From: Bog-756 sp963776225
GTDB taxonomy: Bacteria; Actinomycetota; Acidimicrobiia; Acidimicrobiales; RAAP-2
Direction: 5' to 3'
NCBI GenBank assembly: GCA_963776225.1
Contig: CAVZLL010000002.1
Span: forward strand, 124,001-188,000
Length of the DNA stretch: 64,000 bases
The notes under the pieces are model-generated. The model ran no database searches. It saw only the letters and a list, made by a program, of their open reading frames with translations, and had not been told where the DNA came from. Below are positions 48,863-57,381 of the stretch, in pieces. A program made the position numbers and the translations under genes. Numbering within the stretch: position 1 is the first letter of the stretch; the number at the start of each line of letters is the position of its first letter.

Positions 48863-50229
48863 CGTGCGCCGCCGACGTCCACCGGGACCGGTTCGGCCAC
48901 CAGGTCGGGCCCGTCCGCGCCGCACACGACCACGTCGGCGAAGCGACCCACCTCGAGATGGTCCGGCACCGCGACGATGCCGTCGATCTCGGGAGCCTCG
49001 CGGTACGAGCGGGCCTCGCCCGGGGCGTCCACCAGGACCTCGATCGAGGACCCGATCAGCTCCTCGCGCCTCGACGCGGTGATCGCGTCCTGGAGCTCGG
49101 TGCACTCGCCGATCCGTTCGGCGACCAGCTGCCCGGGGACCTGGTCGGAGAGGTCGGCGGCATGGGTTCCCGCCTCCTTGCTGAACGGGAAGAACCCGAC
49201 CCAGTCCAGCCGGGCCTCCACGATCCAGGCCAGGAGCTGGTCGTGGTCGCGTTCGGTCTCCCCCGGGTAGCCGACGATGAAGGACGACCGGAAGGCCGCG
49301 GTGGGCTCGGCGGACCGGATCGAGCGGATCCGCTCGAGGAACCGCTCGCCGTCGCCCCAGCGGCGCATGCGGGCGAGGAGCGGTCGCGACACGTGCTGGA
49401 GGGAGAGGTCGAAGTACGGCACACCCGTGGCGAGCACGGCCTCGACCACCGCGCCGTCGAGGGCGGACGGGTAGAGGTAGAGGAGGCGGACCCACGGGAC
49501 CCGCTCGGCGACCGCCGCCACCAGGTCGACGATGGGCCGACGCCTTCCCGCTGCGGATCGGTCCGGACGCGGTCGGGACTGCCCGGTCGAGCGGTCGAGC
49601 GCGAACGAGGCGAGGTCCTGGGCCACGAGGACCACTTCGGCGAGCGGCAACTCGCCCGTATCGAGCTGCTCGATCTCGTCGAGGATCGAGCGCACGCTCC
49701 GCGAGCGCTGCCGTCCGCGGAACGAGGGGATGGCGCAGAAGCCGCAATTGCGGTCGCACCCCTCGGCCACCTTCACGTACGACCAGGGCGTCGCCGACGC
49801 CGGGCGGGGCAGGTTCAACAGGTCGAACGACGGGAGAGCGGGCCCGGCCGGTCCACCCGCGGCGGGAGCGGGGGCCTTGCGGCCGAGCACCACCGGCGTA
49901 CTCCCGGCGGTGAGCGGCGTCCCGAACGGGGCGACCAGATCGACCTCGGGAAGTGCCCGGGCCAGCTCGCCGCCGTACCGCTCGGCCAGACAGCCGGTGA
50001 CCACCAGACGCGCACCGGGGTGCCGGGCGTCGGCCAGCGAGAGGACGGTGTCGATCGACTCCCGCCTGGCGGCCTCGATGAAGGCGCAGGTGTTGACCAC
50101 CACCAGGTCCGCCTCCTCGGGGGAGTCCGCCGCCTCGAATCCGTCCCCGGTGAGCGTGCCGACCAGCTTGTCCGAGTCCACCTGGTTCTTCGGGCAGCCC
50201 AACGTCTCGATCCAGTACCGCTCGGCCAC
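48859..50229 (-). CDS. rimO: Ribosomal protein S12 methylthiotransferase
   Basis: A radical SAM enzyme that methylthiolates Asp of ribosomal protein S12. The 456-residue protein has the N-terminal UPF0004 domain (YWIETLGCPKNQVDSDKLVG, VVVNTCAFIEAARRESID, GCLAERYGGELA) whose three cysteines bind the auxiliary cluster, the radical SAM motif VKVAEGCDRNCGFCAIPSFR, and a C-terminal TRAM domain. The FCAIPxFRG form and the N-terminal domain support RimO over MiaB. GTG 50229 follows TAGATT at 6 nt. Confidence 0.94.
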   Translation of the reverse strand: MAERYWIETLGCPKNQVDSDKLVGTLTGDGFEAADSPEEADLVVVNTCAFIEAARRESIDTVLSLADARHPGARLVVTGCLAERYGGELARALPEVDLVAPFGTPLTAGSTPVVLGRKAPAPAAGGPAGPALPSFDLLNLPRPASATPWSYVKVAEGCDRNCGFCAIPSFRGRQRSRSVRSILDEIEQLDTGELPLAEVVLVAQDLASFALDRSTGQSRPRPDRSAAGRRRPIVDLVAAVAERVPWVRLLYLYPSALDGAVVEAVLATGVPYFDLSLQHVSRPLLARMRRWGDGERFLERIRSIRSAEPTAAFRSSFIVGYPGETERDHDQLLAWIVEARLDWVGFFPFSKEAGTHAADLSDQVPGQLVAERIGECTELQDAITASRREELIGSSIEVLVDAPGEARSYREAPEIDGIVAVPDHLEVGRFADVVVCGADGPDLVAEPVPVDVGGAR

Positions 50230-50235
50230 CAGGAC

Positions 50236-50241
50236 AATCTA
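50236..50241 (-). promoter_or_regulatory. Candidate -10 box of rimO (leaderless)
   Basis: TAGATT on the minus strand, 6 nt before the rimO GTG. Confidence 0.45.
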
Positions 50242-50378
50242 CCGGCGGGACGGACCCGCCCCATGACGGCCCCGTGCCACCCCCCGGACGTGCGTTCCCG
50301 GGTGCCCGGGTCGGGGTGGTCACGCCACGGCCCGGCTGTGTCGCGGTGGGGGCGCCGGCGAATGCGGTCCCCCGCGAG

Positions 50379-50467
50379 CGGAGAGGGAGGGATTTGAACC
50401 CTCGGACCCGGTTACCCAGGTCAACTCATTAGCAGTGAGTCCGATTCGGCCGCTCTCGCACCTCTCC
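50379..50467 (-). tRNA. tRNA-Ser(GCT)
   Basis: An 89-nt class II tRNA on the minus strand. The acceptor stem is GGAGAGG/CCTCTCC, the anticodon loop CTGCTAA (anticodon GCT) and the T arm GAGGGTTCAAATCCCTC, with a long variable arm between. The CCA is not encoded. Confidence 0.95.
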
Positions 50468-50559
50468 GTGCCTGTTCACGACCACGAGACGGGACGGGGA
50501 CAGGGCTCGCCTAGCATACGGCAGCGGTGACCCTCACCTACGACCGAGTGACGGACGGC

Positions 50560-50832
50560 TCATTCGATCCAGGCGCAGAGCTCCGTGTCGTGATCGGTCG
50601 GCTGGATCAGGTGCCCGGTCGTGCTCGGGATGAGGGTCACCGAGTCGCCCGAGACCGCCTCGCAGATACGGACGTCCACGGGGCCACGATTGAAGATCAC
50701 CCACAGGCTCCCCGCCTCCTTCGTCCCGATGCCGACCTCGCGGACCGAGACAGCGATCTCGTCGCTGAAATCGCCGGGGCCGGATCGGGGGAGACAGCCG
50801 ATGACGATCGAACCGACGATCTCTTGGCTCAT
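50560..50832 (-). CDS. Small hypothetical protein (90 residues)
   Basis: The ATG at 50832 has a good Shine-Dalgarno, GAGGAGA, about 6 nt upstream. The product begins MSQEIVGSIVIGCLPRSGPG and continues with beta-rich sequence (EIAVSVREVGIGTKEAGSLW, VIFNRGPVDVRICE). No signal or membrane segment is present and no family is recognised. It faces away from groEL, whose promoter region lies between them. Codon use looks native. Confidence 0.5.
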   Translation of the reverse strand: MSQEIVGSIVIGCLPRSGPGDFSDEIAVSVREVGIGTKEAGSLWVIFNRGPVDVRICEAVSGDSVTLIPSTTGHLIQPTDHDTELCAWIE

Positions 50833-51076
50833 CAGATTCTCCTCGCAGGAGCGACGCGGACAGCAGGAGGGTAGTGGAGCAGGGCCCCGGTGGGCACCGC
50901 CTGCGGGTCCCGCCGGGGAGCGGTCCGGCCCCACCGGGTGCGGCCACCGGGGACACCCGCCCTGCTCAGCGGCCTGTCCGCACCGAGCCGACGGGTGGGT
51001 ACCCCTCGCAGGCCCCACGGGGCTCCGCAGAACCCCCTGGGCGGTGTTGCGCCGGCGCCCCGCACGTGGTTTGCTG

Positions 51077-51103
51077 TTAGCACTCGACATCGCAGAGTGC
51101 CAA
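51077..51103 (+). promoter_or_regulatory. CIRCE element upstream of groEL
   Basis: TTAGCACTC, a 9-bp spacer, then GAGTGCCAA: the HrcA-binding CIRCE inverted repeat with one deviation in the second arm. It lies 20 bp upstream of the groEL ATG, so HrcA repression of this chaperonin gene is expected. Confidence 0.92.
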
Positions 51104-51123
51104 CAACAACGGAGGAATACCTG

Positions 51124-52743
51124 ATGGCCAAGCTGATCACGTTCGACGAGGAGGCCCGCCGGGCCCTCGAGAGCGGCATGAACAAGCTCGCCGACGCCGT
51201 GCGCGTCACCCTCGGACCGAAGGGCCGCAACGTCGTCCTGGACAAGAAGTGGGGCGCGCCCACCATCACCAACGACGGTGTCTCGATCGCCAAGGACATC
51301 GAGCTCGAGGACCCCTTCGAGAAGATCGGCGCCGAGCTGGTCAAAGAGGTCGCCAAGAAGACCGACGACGTGGCCGGCGACGGCACCACCACCGCGACCG
51401 TGCTGGCCTGGGCCATGGTCCACGAGGGGCTGCGAAACGTGGCCGCCGGGGCCAACCCGATGTCGCTCAAGAAGGGCATCGAGGCGGGGGTCGAGGCGGC
51501 GGTGGCCTCGCTGCGGGGCATCGCCCGGGACACCGACTCCAAGGACCAGATCGCGCAGGTCGCCTCGATCTCGGCCGCGGACACCGAGATCGGCGAGATG
51601 ATCTCCGAGGCCATCGACAAGGTGGGCAAGGACGGGGTCATCACCGTCGAGGAGTCCCAGACCTTCGGGATGGACATGGACCTGGTCGAGGGCATGCGCT
51701 TCGACAAGGGCTACATCTCCCCCTACTTCGTGACCGACCCCGAGCGCATGGAGGCCGTCCTCGAGGACGCCTACGTGCTGCTGGTCGGCTCGAAGATCAC
51801 CGCGGTGCGCGACCTCCTCCCGGTGCTCGAGAAGATCATGCAGTCGGGCAAGCCGCTGGTGATCGTCGCCGAGGACATCGAGGGCGAGGCACTCGCCACG
51901 CTGGTGGTCAACAAGATCCGGGGCACGTTCCGCAGTGTCTCGGTGAAGGCCCCCGGCTTCGGCGAACGGCGCAAGGCCATGCTCCAGGACATCGCGATCC
52001 TCACCGGCGGCCAGGTGGTCACCGAAGAGGTGGGCCTCAAGCTGGAGAACGTCGGGATCGAGCTCCTCGGCACCGCCCGCAAGGTCGTGGTGACCAAGGA
52101 CGAGACGACCATCGTCGAGGGTGGCGGCTCGGACGACGAGATCAAGGGCCGGATCAACCAGATCAAGGCGGAGATCGAGAACACCGACTCCGACTACGAC
52201 CGGGAGAAGCTCCAGGAGCGCCTCGCCAAGCTCTCCGGCGGCGTGGCCGTGATCAAGGTCGGGGCCGCCACCGAGGTCGAGCTCAAGGAGAAGAAGCACC
52301 GCATCGAGGACGCCGTGTCGACGACCAAGGCCGCCATCGAGGAGGGCGTGGTCCCCGGAGGCGGGGTCGCCCTGCTCCGCTCGCAGGCCGCCATCCTCGA
52401 CGCCGCGGAGAAGCTCGACAACGACGAGGCCACCGGTGCGCGCATCGTGGCCCGGGCCGTCGAAGAGCCGCTCAAGCAGATCGCGGTCAACGCCGGTCTC
52501 GAAGGGGGGGTCATCGTCGACAAGGTGCGCAACCTCAAGAAGCCGGCCGAAGGGCTCAACGCGCTCACCGGTGAGTACGTCGACCTCTTCCAGGCCGGGG
52601 TGATCGACGCGGTCAAGGTGACCCGCTCGGCCCTCCAGAACGCGGCGTCGATCGCCGCCCTGTTCCTGACCACCGAAGCGGTCATCGTCGACAAGCCGGA
52701 GGAGTCGGCGCCCGCCATGCCGGGGGGCATGGACGACTTCTAG
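51124..52743 (+). CDS. groEL: 60-kDa chaperonin GroEL
   Basis: An ATP-driven folding chamber of 539 residues. Family signatures are LGPKGRNVVLDKKWGAPTIT near the N-terminus, VAGDGTTTATVLAWAMVHEG with the catalytic Asp of GDGTTT, VKAPGFGERRKAMLQDIAIL, and AAIEEGVVPGGGVALLRSQA. The C-terminus ends MPGGMDDF. ATG 51124 has GGAGGA upstream. No groES is adjacent, so this is a stand-alone copy; many actinobacteria have a second groEL beside groES. Confidence 0.97.
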   Translation: MAKLITFDEEARRALESGMNKLADAVRVTLGPKGRNVVLDKKWGAPTITNDGVSIAKDIELEDPFEKIGAELVKEVAKKTDDVAGDGTTTATVLAWAMVHEGLRNVAAGANPMSLKKGIEAGVEAAVASLRGIARDTDSKDQIAQVASISAADTEIGEMISEAIDKVGKDGVITVEESQTFGMDMDLVEGMRFDKGYISPYFVTDPERMEAVLEDAYVLLVGSKITAVRDLLPVLEKIMQSGKPLVIVAEDIEGEALATLVVNKIRGTFRSVSVKAPGFGERRKAMLQDIAILTGGQVVTEEVGLKLENVGIELLGTARKVVVTKDETTIVEGGGSDDEIKGRINQIKAEIENTDSDYDREKLQERLAKLSGGVAVIKVGAATEVELKEKKHRIEDAVSTTKAAIEEGVVPGGGVALLRSQAAILDAAEKLDNDEATGARIVARAVEEPLKQIAVNAGLEGGVIVDKVRNLKKPAEGLNALTGEYVDLFQAGVIDAVKVTRSALQNAASIAALFLTTEAVIVDKPEESAPAMPGGMDDF

Positions 52744-52768
52744 GGAGCACGCTGCAGCAAGCAGTGAC

Positions 52769-52803
52769 ACCGATGGGCGCCCCCGAGTGGGGCGCCCATC
52801 GGT
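52769..52803 (+). terminator. Strong hairpin terminator after groEL
   Basis: A perfect 15-bp stem (ACCGATGGGCGCCCC paired with its complement) around a 5-nt loop, starting 25 bp after the groEL stop. No T-tract follows, as is usual in high-GC actinobacteria. It ends 9 bp before the hemQ -10 box, so it separates the two transcription units. Confidence 0.8.
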
Positions 52804-52811
52804 CTCTTCCC

Positions 52812-52817
52812 TACACT
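52812..52817 (+). promoter_or_regulatory. Candidate -10 box of hemQ (leaderless)
   Basis: TACACT, 6 nt before the GTG at 52824. It supports that start over earlier in-frame codons that would lie in the terminator. Confidence 0.45.
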
Positions 52818-52823
52818 GTGGGC

Positions 52824-53540
52824 GTGCCCGATCCCCTGGTGCCTTCGGTCGGATGGGGAGTCCTCCATCTGTTCTGCAAACTCTCCGGCTCGGCCGGTCC
52901 CGGCGGGGAGCCGCGATCCGATCCGGCCGCGGTGCTCCAGGCGGTCAAGGACGCCGAGGCCGAGCACGTCCAGGTGGTCACCGTCGCGCTGCTCGGGCAC
53001 AAGGCCGATCTCGGGGTCATGGCGCTCGGGGCGGACCTCTGGCGGCTGCGCCGTCTCCAGTCCGACCTCCAGGCGGCCGGCCTGTCGGTGGTCGGCTCGT
53101 ACGTCTCCCTGACCGAGGTGTCCGAGTACGCGGCAGGGATCCCCGACGAGATGAAGCAGACGCGGCTCTACCCCGACCTCCCCCCTCCCGGGATGACCGC
53201 GTTCTGCTTCTACCCGATGTCCAAGCGGCGCGGGGAGACCACCGGCTCCAACTGGTTCTCCATGCCCTTCGAGGAGCGCAAGGCGCTCATGTACGGCCAC
53301 GGCGCCGTGGGCCGGACCTTCGCCGGGCGCATCGTGCAGGTCATCACCGGGTCGACCGGGATCGACGACTGGGAATGGGGGGTCACCCTCTTCGGGGTCC
53401 ATCCCGACGACCTGAAGGAGTGCGTCTACACCATGCGGTTCGACGAGGGATCCGCCCGCTTCGCCGAGTTCGGGCCGTTCTTCACCGGGATGGTCGCGCC
53501 GGTGGAGGACGTGCTGGCACAGATCGCTCCCGGGGGGTGA
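52824..53540 (+). CDS. hemQ: Coproheme decarboxylase HemQ (chlorite dismutase fold)
   Basis: Last step of the coproporphyrin-dependent heme route: peroxide-driven decarboxylation of coproheme III to heme b. The 238-residue protein has FCFYPMSKRRG with the radical Tyr (about residue 130) and the conserved Lys four residues on. The heme-ligand His is in LMYGHGAVGRTFAGRI (about 159), followed by ITGSTGIDDWEWGVTLF. The distal Arg of true chlorite dismutases is not expected in this actinobacterial group. The stop overlaps larE as GTGA. With hemA, C, D and B at the other end of the window, it shows the route used to make heme. Confidence 0.93.
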   Translation: MPDPLVPSVGWGVLHLFCKLSGSAGPGGEPRSDPAAVLQAVKDAEAEHVQVVTVALLGHKADLGVMALGADLWRLRRLQSDLQAAGLSVVGSYVSLTEVSEYAAGIPDEMKQTRLYPDLPPPGMTAFCFYPMSKRRGETTGSNWFSMPFEERKALMYGHGAVGRTFAGRIVQVITGSTGIDDWEWGVTLFGVHPDDLKECVYTMRFDEGSARFAEFGPFFTGMVAPVEDVLAQIAPGG

Positions 53541-54382
53541 GCCCGGTCCCCGCCGACCTCGAGCTGCTGCGCGCCGAGCTCCGCGGCCTCGGCCGGGTGG
53601 TGGTGGCCTTCAGCGGGGGTGCCGACTCGGCCTTCCTGGCCCGGGTGGCCACCGACGCGCTGGGCCGGGACCGCGCCCTCTGCGTGACCGCGGTGTCCCC
53701 CTCCCTCGCCCCCGAGGAGCTGGCCGACTGCCGGGCCCTCGCCGCCGAGTGGGGGCTCGCCCACCGCGAGGTGGCGACCGACGAGCTGGCCGACCCCTCG
53801 TACGCGGCCAACGACGGCAGCCGCTGCGCCCACTGCAAGTCGGCGCTGATGGCGGCCCTGGACCCGCTGACCGCGGCAGCGGGGGACGCCGGCGGCGAGG
53901 CGACGGTGGTGCTCGGGGTCAACCTCGACGATCTGGGGGACCACCGTCCCGGACAGGCGGCCGCCGCCGGGCGCGGTGCGGTGTTCCCTCTGGTCCGCGC
54001 CGGGTTCACCAAGGCCGACGTGCGGTCGTGGTCGCGCCGGCTCGGGCTCAGGACCTGGGACAAACCGGCCGCCGCCTGCCTCGCCTCCCGTGTGCCCTAC
54101 GGTACGCCGGTGACCTTCTCCACCCTCGCCGCCGTCGCCCGGGCCGAGTCAGCGCTGCGCGCACTCGGCTTCCGTCAGCTCCGGGTCCGGCACTACGGCG
54201 ACACCGCCCGCATCGAGCTCCCCGAGGAGGACCTGGCGGTCGCGGTGGCCCGGCGTGACGAGCTCACCGCCTCGGTGCACGGCGCCGGCTACCGGTACGT
54301 GACCCTCGATCTCGACGGCTTCCGCTCCGGGAACCTCAACGGGGCCCTCACCGCCGATGCCGGGTCCGGGAGCACCCGGTGA
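53537..54382 (+). CDS. larE: ATP-dependent sacrificial sulfur transferase LarE
   Basis: Supplies the two sulfur atoms of the nickel-pincer nucleotide cofactor by sacrificing a cysteine (or via an Fe-S cluster in three-Cys forms). The 281-residue protein has the PP-loop FSGGADSAFLARV (residues 25-37), a C-x2-C pair in SRCAHCKSAL (97 and 100) and the cysteine of ACLASRVPYGT (181), the region of the sacrificial residue. The three cysteines leave both mechanisms open. GTG 53537 overlaps hemQ; the NIL-domain gene overlaps its end. larC and larB lie 4-6 kb downstream on the other strand. Confidence 0.9.
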   Translation: MSPVPADLELLRAELRGLGRVVVAFSGGADSAFLARVATDALGRDRALCVTAVSPSLAPEELADCRALAAEWGLAHREVATDELADPSYAANDGSRCAHCKSALMAALDPLTAAAGDAGGEATVVLGVNLDDLGDHRPGQAAAAGRGAVFPLVRAGFTKADVRSWSRRLGLRTWDKPAAACLASRVPYGTPVTFSTLAAVARAESALRALGFRQLRVRHYGDTARIELPEEDLAVAVARRDELTASVHGAGYRYVTLDLDGFRSGNLNGALTADAGSGSTR

Positions 54383-54618
54383 TCGGGGTCCGGGTCAAGC
54401 TGACCTTCCCCGAGGAGCTGGTGCGCGAGCCGATCATCGCCCGGATGGTCACCGAGCTGCACGTCGTGCCCAACATCCGGCGGGCCGACGTCGGCGAGAC
54501 CTCCGGGTGGATCATCTGCGAGCTCGACGGGGACGGTGCCGTCGTCGAGCGGGCTCTCGAATGGCTCCGGGCCGAGGGGGTCCAGGTCGACCTGCTCGGC
54601 GACGTGGTCGAGAGCTAG
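54379..54618 (+). CDS. NIL domain-containing protein
   Basis: A 79-residue single NIL (ferredoxin-like ACT-type) domain: IGVRVKLTFPEELVREPIIA, HVVPNIRRADVGETSGWI and ERALEWLRAEGVQVDLLG. NIL domains are found at the C-terminus of methionine ABC transporter ATPases and on ferredoxins; free-standing ones are of unknown role. The GTG overlaps the larE stop (GTGA), so it is made with LarE and may assist it. This link is inferred from position. Confidence 0.85.
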   Translation: MIGVRVKLTFPEELVREPIIARMVTELHVVPNIRRADVGETSGWIICELDGDGAVVERALEWLRAEGVQVDLLGDVVES

Positions 54619-54690
54619 GCCGGGCGCCGGCGGGCGATCGCCGGGGGCACCCACGCCGACCGGCCGCCGCACGGCGGGGACCCCGGCAGT

Positions 54691-54882
54691 TCAGGCGGGC
54701 CGGTCGTCCGGGTTCCGGATGGTCCAGCCCGCGCCCGAGACCTTGCGGGGCTCGTAGAAGAGACAGCCGTCGGGGCAGGCGAACGGGATCTGCTCGTTGG
54801 CGCCCATGCGGCACTTCTCGAGCTTCTCCTCGTGGGACGTGGTCTGCATGATGTAGTGACGGCAGTCGGCGTGAACGGCCAT
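54691..54882 (-). CDS. Small cysteine-containing protein (63 residues)
   Basis: MAVHADCRHYIMQTTSHEEK, then EKCRMGANEQIPFACPDGCL and FYEPRKVSGAGWTIRN. Four cysteines (7, 24, 35, 39) could bind zinc or a cluster. Such small proteins recur in actinobacterial genomes but I know no function. The ATG at 54882 has GGGG close upstream, a weak Shine-Dalgarno. It is divergent from the Nudix gene. Confidence 0.65.
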   Translation of the reverse strand: MAVHADCRHYIMQTTSHEEKLEKCRMGANEQIPFACPDGCLFYEPRKVSGAGWTIRNPDDRPA

Positions 54883-54926
54883 TCCCCATTCTGCCCGACG
54901 ATGGACGCCCAGCGGGGGCAGTGCGG

Positions 54927-54932
54927 TAGCGT
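54927..54932 (+). promoter_or_regulatory. Candidate -10 box of the Nudix gene (leaderless)
   Basis: TAGCGT, 7 nt before the GTG at 54940. Confidence 0.45.
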
Positions 54933-54939
54933 CGTCCCC

Positions 54940-55632
54940 GTGGACGCACCCTCCGAGAAGCAGCTGCTGCGCTGGAGCGAGACGCTGGCCGGCATCGCCC
55001 GGACCGGGCTCGGGTTCACCGAATCCCTCTACGAACGTGAGCGCTTCGAGGAGGTCCTGCACGTCGCGGCCGACATCCGCATGGCGCTCGACGACATCGA
55101 CGGCGCCCAGGACGTGCACGGCATCGTCGAGGAGTGGCTCGACACGGTGGGTGCCGGGGTCCCCGGGTACGTCACCCCGAAGGTGGCCGTCGGTGCGGCG
55201 GTCGGGAACGACAAGGGTGAGATCCTGCTCGTGCGGCGGGCCGACTCGGGAGTGTGGCTCTACCCGACCGGTTGGGCAGACATCGGCTACTCGGCCGCAG
55301 AGGTCGTGGTCAAGGAGGTGCTCGAGGAGACCGGCATCGAGGCCGAGGTGGTCCGCCTGATCGCCGTCCTCGACGGGCTCCGCCTCGGGATCAGCCGGAT
55401 CCCCCTCTACTCGCTGGTCTTCCAGTGCCGCGCAGTCGGCGGCGAGCTCCGGGCGCACCCGCTCGAGTGCTCCGACGTCGGCTGGTTCTCGCTCGACGAG
55501 CTCCCCTATCCGCTGGCCGGAGCCGAGCGGTGGGGTGCCCACGTGTTCGCCGCGCTGCGGGGCGATCCGATCGAGGTGCTCTACGACCCGGTGCGCTCGC
55601 CGGTCTGGCGCGGGGATCCCAGCAAGGGATGA
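54940..55632 (+). CDS. Nudix hydrolase with N-terminal YjhB-type domain
   Basis: A 230-residue protein. The N-terminal 65 residues (LLRWSETLAGIARTGLGFTE, YERERFEEVLHVAADIRMAL) match the helical domain of YjhB-like Nudix enzymes. The Nudix box follows: PTGWADIGYSAAEVVVKEVL and EETGIEAEVV. It keeps the metal-binding KEVLEE, although the first Glu of the box is Tyr, as in that subfamily. The substrate is probably a nucleoside diphosphate derivative but is unknown. The GTG at 54940 is preferred to an ATG at 54901 because of the TAGCGT box. Confidence 0.87.
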   Translation: MDAPSEKQLLRWSETLAGIARTGLGFTESLYERERFEEVLHVAADIRMALDDIDGAQDVHGIVEEWLDTVGAGVPGYVTPKVAVGAAVGNDKGEILLVRRADSGVWLYPTGWADIGYSAAEVVVKEVLEETGIEAEVVRLIAVLDGLRLGISRIPLYSLVFQCRAVGGELRAHPLECSDVGWFSLDELPYPLAGAERWGAHVFAALRGDPIEVLYDPVRSPVWRGDPSKG

Positions 55633-55669
55633 GGCCGTCCGGTCCCGGCGGTCCGCGCAGACGTCGGCC

Positions 55670-56176
55670 GTGAACCGTCCGGTCGGCTCGTCGGTCGGCT
55701 CGCCCGTCGGCTCGCCCGCGTCGAGCGGGGTCGGGGTCGTGGTCGTGGTCGAGGAGGTCCTCCAGGTGACCCCCGAGCTGGTCGAGGCGTTCGGCCGGTT
55801 GATCCCCCAGCTCTCCTCGTCCTCTCCGCCGGCCGATCGCGACGAGCTGGCGGCGATCGTCTCCTCCGATGCCGGCTTCCTGTTCGTCGCCAGGGACGGC
55901 TCGGGCAGGATCGTCGGGACCCTGACCCTCGCGGTCTTCCGGATCCCGACCGGCGTCCGGGCCTGGATCGAGGACGTGGTGGTGGACGGAGCGGCCCGCG
56001 GCGCAGGCGCGGGTGCGGCGCTGGTCCGGGCCGCCCTCGAGCGGGCCGCGGCCCTCGGCGCGAAGACGGTCGACCTCACCTCACGCCCGAGCCGCGAGGA
56101 GGCCAACCGGCTCTACCTGCGGATGGGCTTCGAGGCCCGCAGCACCAACGTGTACCGGTACGACCTCGGGGGGTGA
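55670..56176 (+). CDS. GNAT-family N-acetyltransferase
   Basis: A 168-residue protein with a short repetitive N-terminus (GSSVGSPVGSPASSG, from three 12-bp DNA repeats) and a full GNAT domain: VTPELVEAFGRLIPQLSSSS, WIEDVVVDGAARGAGAGAAL (acetyl-CoA loop) and TSRPSREEANRLYLRMGFEA. Substrate unknown. The start is uncertain: the GTG at 55670 includes the repeats, and a GTG about 20 codons later would exclude them. Confidence 0.85.
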   Translation: MNRPVGSSVGSPVGSPASSGVGVVVVVEEVLQVTPELVEAFGRLIPQLSSSSPPADRDELAAIVSSDAGFLFVARDGSGRIVGTLTLAVFRIPTGVRAWIEDVVVDGAARGAGAGAALVRAALERAAALGAKTVDLTSRPSREEANRLYLRMGFEARSTNVYRYDLGG

Positions 56177-56229
56177 CCCGGGGCTCAGGGGCGGCTCGGT
56201 CGGTGCGGTCGCCGTTCGGACGAGCGGTG

Positions 56230-56649
56230 TCAGTCCGGCAGGATTCCCGTCGCGGAGGTGGCGGTGAAGACGGCGATGAGCCGCCGGTCGTCGACCATGG
56301 CCCGTCGGTAGGCCGCCCAGTCCTCGTGCTCACCGTTCCCGCGGCGGTAGTACTCGACCAGCAGATCGGCCACCGGACCGTCGGGCGTCGTGGCGACGTC
56401 GCTCAACTCGACCGTCCCGTCCAGGCTGACCCAGGTGTAGGCGTTGTCGCCGGGCACGTACAGCGCCGCCCTCGGGTCCCGCCGCAGGTTCCTCGTCTTG
56501 GCCCTGGTGTCGGTCAGCGAGATCGTGAACCGGTCGCCATCCGGGACGAAGAGGATCATGGACTGCTGGGGGCGGCCGTCCGCCCGGAGCGTGGTCAGGA
56601 GGCCGTGGTTCCTCCCGCCGGCGAAGCTGAGGGCGCGGGCAAGGTCCAT
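56230..56649 (-). CDS. PPOX-class F420-dependent oxidoreductase
   Basis: A 139-residue split beta-barrel enzyme of the FDOR-B type (Rv1155-like): GRNHGLLTTLRADGRPQQSM, FTISLTDTRAKTRNLRRDPR, AALYVPGDNAYTWVSLDGTV and EYYRRGNGEHEDWAAYRRAM. This group binds F420 and reduces biliverdin or other conjugated substrates. Substrate here unknown. ATG 56649 follows TAGTGT at 7 nt. Confidence 0.9.
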   Translation of the reverse strand: MDLARALSFAGGRNHGLLTTLRADGRPQQSMILFVPDGDRFTISLTDTRAKTRNLRRDPRAALYVPGDNAYTWVSLDGTVELSDVATTPDGPVADLLVEYYRRGNGEHEDWAAYRRAMVDDRRLIAVFTATSATGILPD

Positions 56650-56656
56650 GTCGGCG

Positions 56657-56662
56657 ACACTA
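56657..56662 (-). promoter_or_regulatory. Candidate -10 box of the PPOX gene (leaderless)
   Basis: TAGTGT on the minus strand, 7 nt before the ATG at 56649. It also lies 14 nt before the end of the FKBP gene. Confidence 0.4.
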
Positions 56663-56675
56663 CCCGGCTCGGGGA

Positions 56676-57218
56676 TCAGCCGATCTTGACCAGGTCCACG
56701 ACGAAGATGAGCGTCTCGTCGGGCGCAATGCCCGATCCCGAAGGCGGACTCGCCCCGTAGGCGAGGGACGGCGGGATGATCAGCTCACGTCGGCCGCCGA
56801 CCTTCATCCCGACCACTCCCTGGTCCCAGCCGGGGATCACCGCGCCCTCCCCGAGGTTGAACTGGAAGGGCTGGCCGTGGTCCCAGGATGCGTCGAACTG
56901 CTTCCCGGTCGAGTAGGCGACCCCCACGTACTGCACGGTCACGCTGTCGCCGGCCTTGGCCGCCGGGCCGGTGCCCACGATGAGATCCTTGGATGCGAGC
57001 TGGGTCGGCGGAGGGCCGGGCGGAACGGTCACCGTCGGCTTGATGCCGAAGGTGCCGGCCGGAGAGGGGTCGGCGATCGCTGCGGTGGTCGTCGACGTCG
57101 TGGGCGGGGTGGTGCCCGGGCCGCTCGTGGTCGGACTCGAGGACGAGCTGCCGCATCCGGCCAGCCCGAGCACGCAGAGGGCCAGGAGCGGGATCGACCG
57201 GGTGCGCAGGCGGGTCAT
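56676..57218 (-). CDS. FKBP-type peptidyl-prolyl isomerase, lipoprotein
   Basis: A 180-residue exported protein. The signal peptide RTRSIPLLALCVLGLAGC ends in a lipobox cysteine near residue 22. A Ser/Thr/Pro linker follows, then an FKBP domain: DSVTVQYVGVAYSTGKQFDA, GQPFQFNLGEGAVIPGWDQG, VVGMKVGGRRELIIPPSLAY and TLIFVVDLVKIG. It catalyses proline isomerisation during folding outside the membrane. ATG 57218 has AAAGGAA upstream. Likely monocistronic. Confidence 0.92.
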   Translation of the reverse strand: MTRLRTRSIPLLALCVLGLAGCGSSSSSPTTSGPGTTPPTTSTTTAAIADPSPAGTFGIKPTVTVPPGPPPTQLASKDLIVGTGPAAKAGDSVTVQYVGVAYSTGKQFDASWDHGQPFQFNLGEGAVIPGWDQGVVGMKVGGRRELIIPPSLAYGASPPSGSGIAPDETLIFVVDLVKIG

Positions 57219-57351
57219 CTGAGGGTTCCTTTCGGGTCGGTGCGTCGTCCGGGGCCACCGCGTCCGGCCGTCCGGTTCGCCAGACGGTAGCCGCGCCACG
57301 ACGCCGACGGGTCGGCACCCGGGCGCCGCCCCCGCGTCGCCCGGGCGTCGC

Positions 57352-57381
57352 TCCGTCACACCCCCCCAGCCTTCCGTCACA
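57352..57381. repeat. Direct repeat of 9 bp at a 21-bp spacing before the HNH gene
   Basis: TCCGTCACA occurs at 57352-57360 and 57373-57381, each followed by a run of six or seven C. The spacing is two helical turns and the pair ends 21 bp before the ATG at 57403, so it may be an operator. It could also be chance duplication. Confidence 0.5.
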
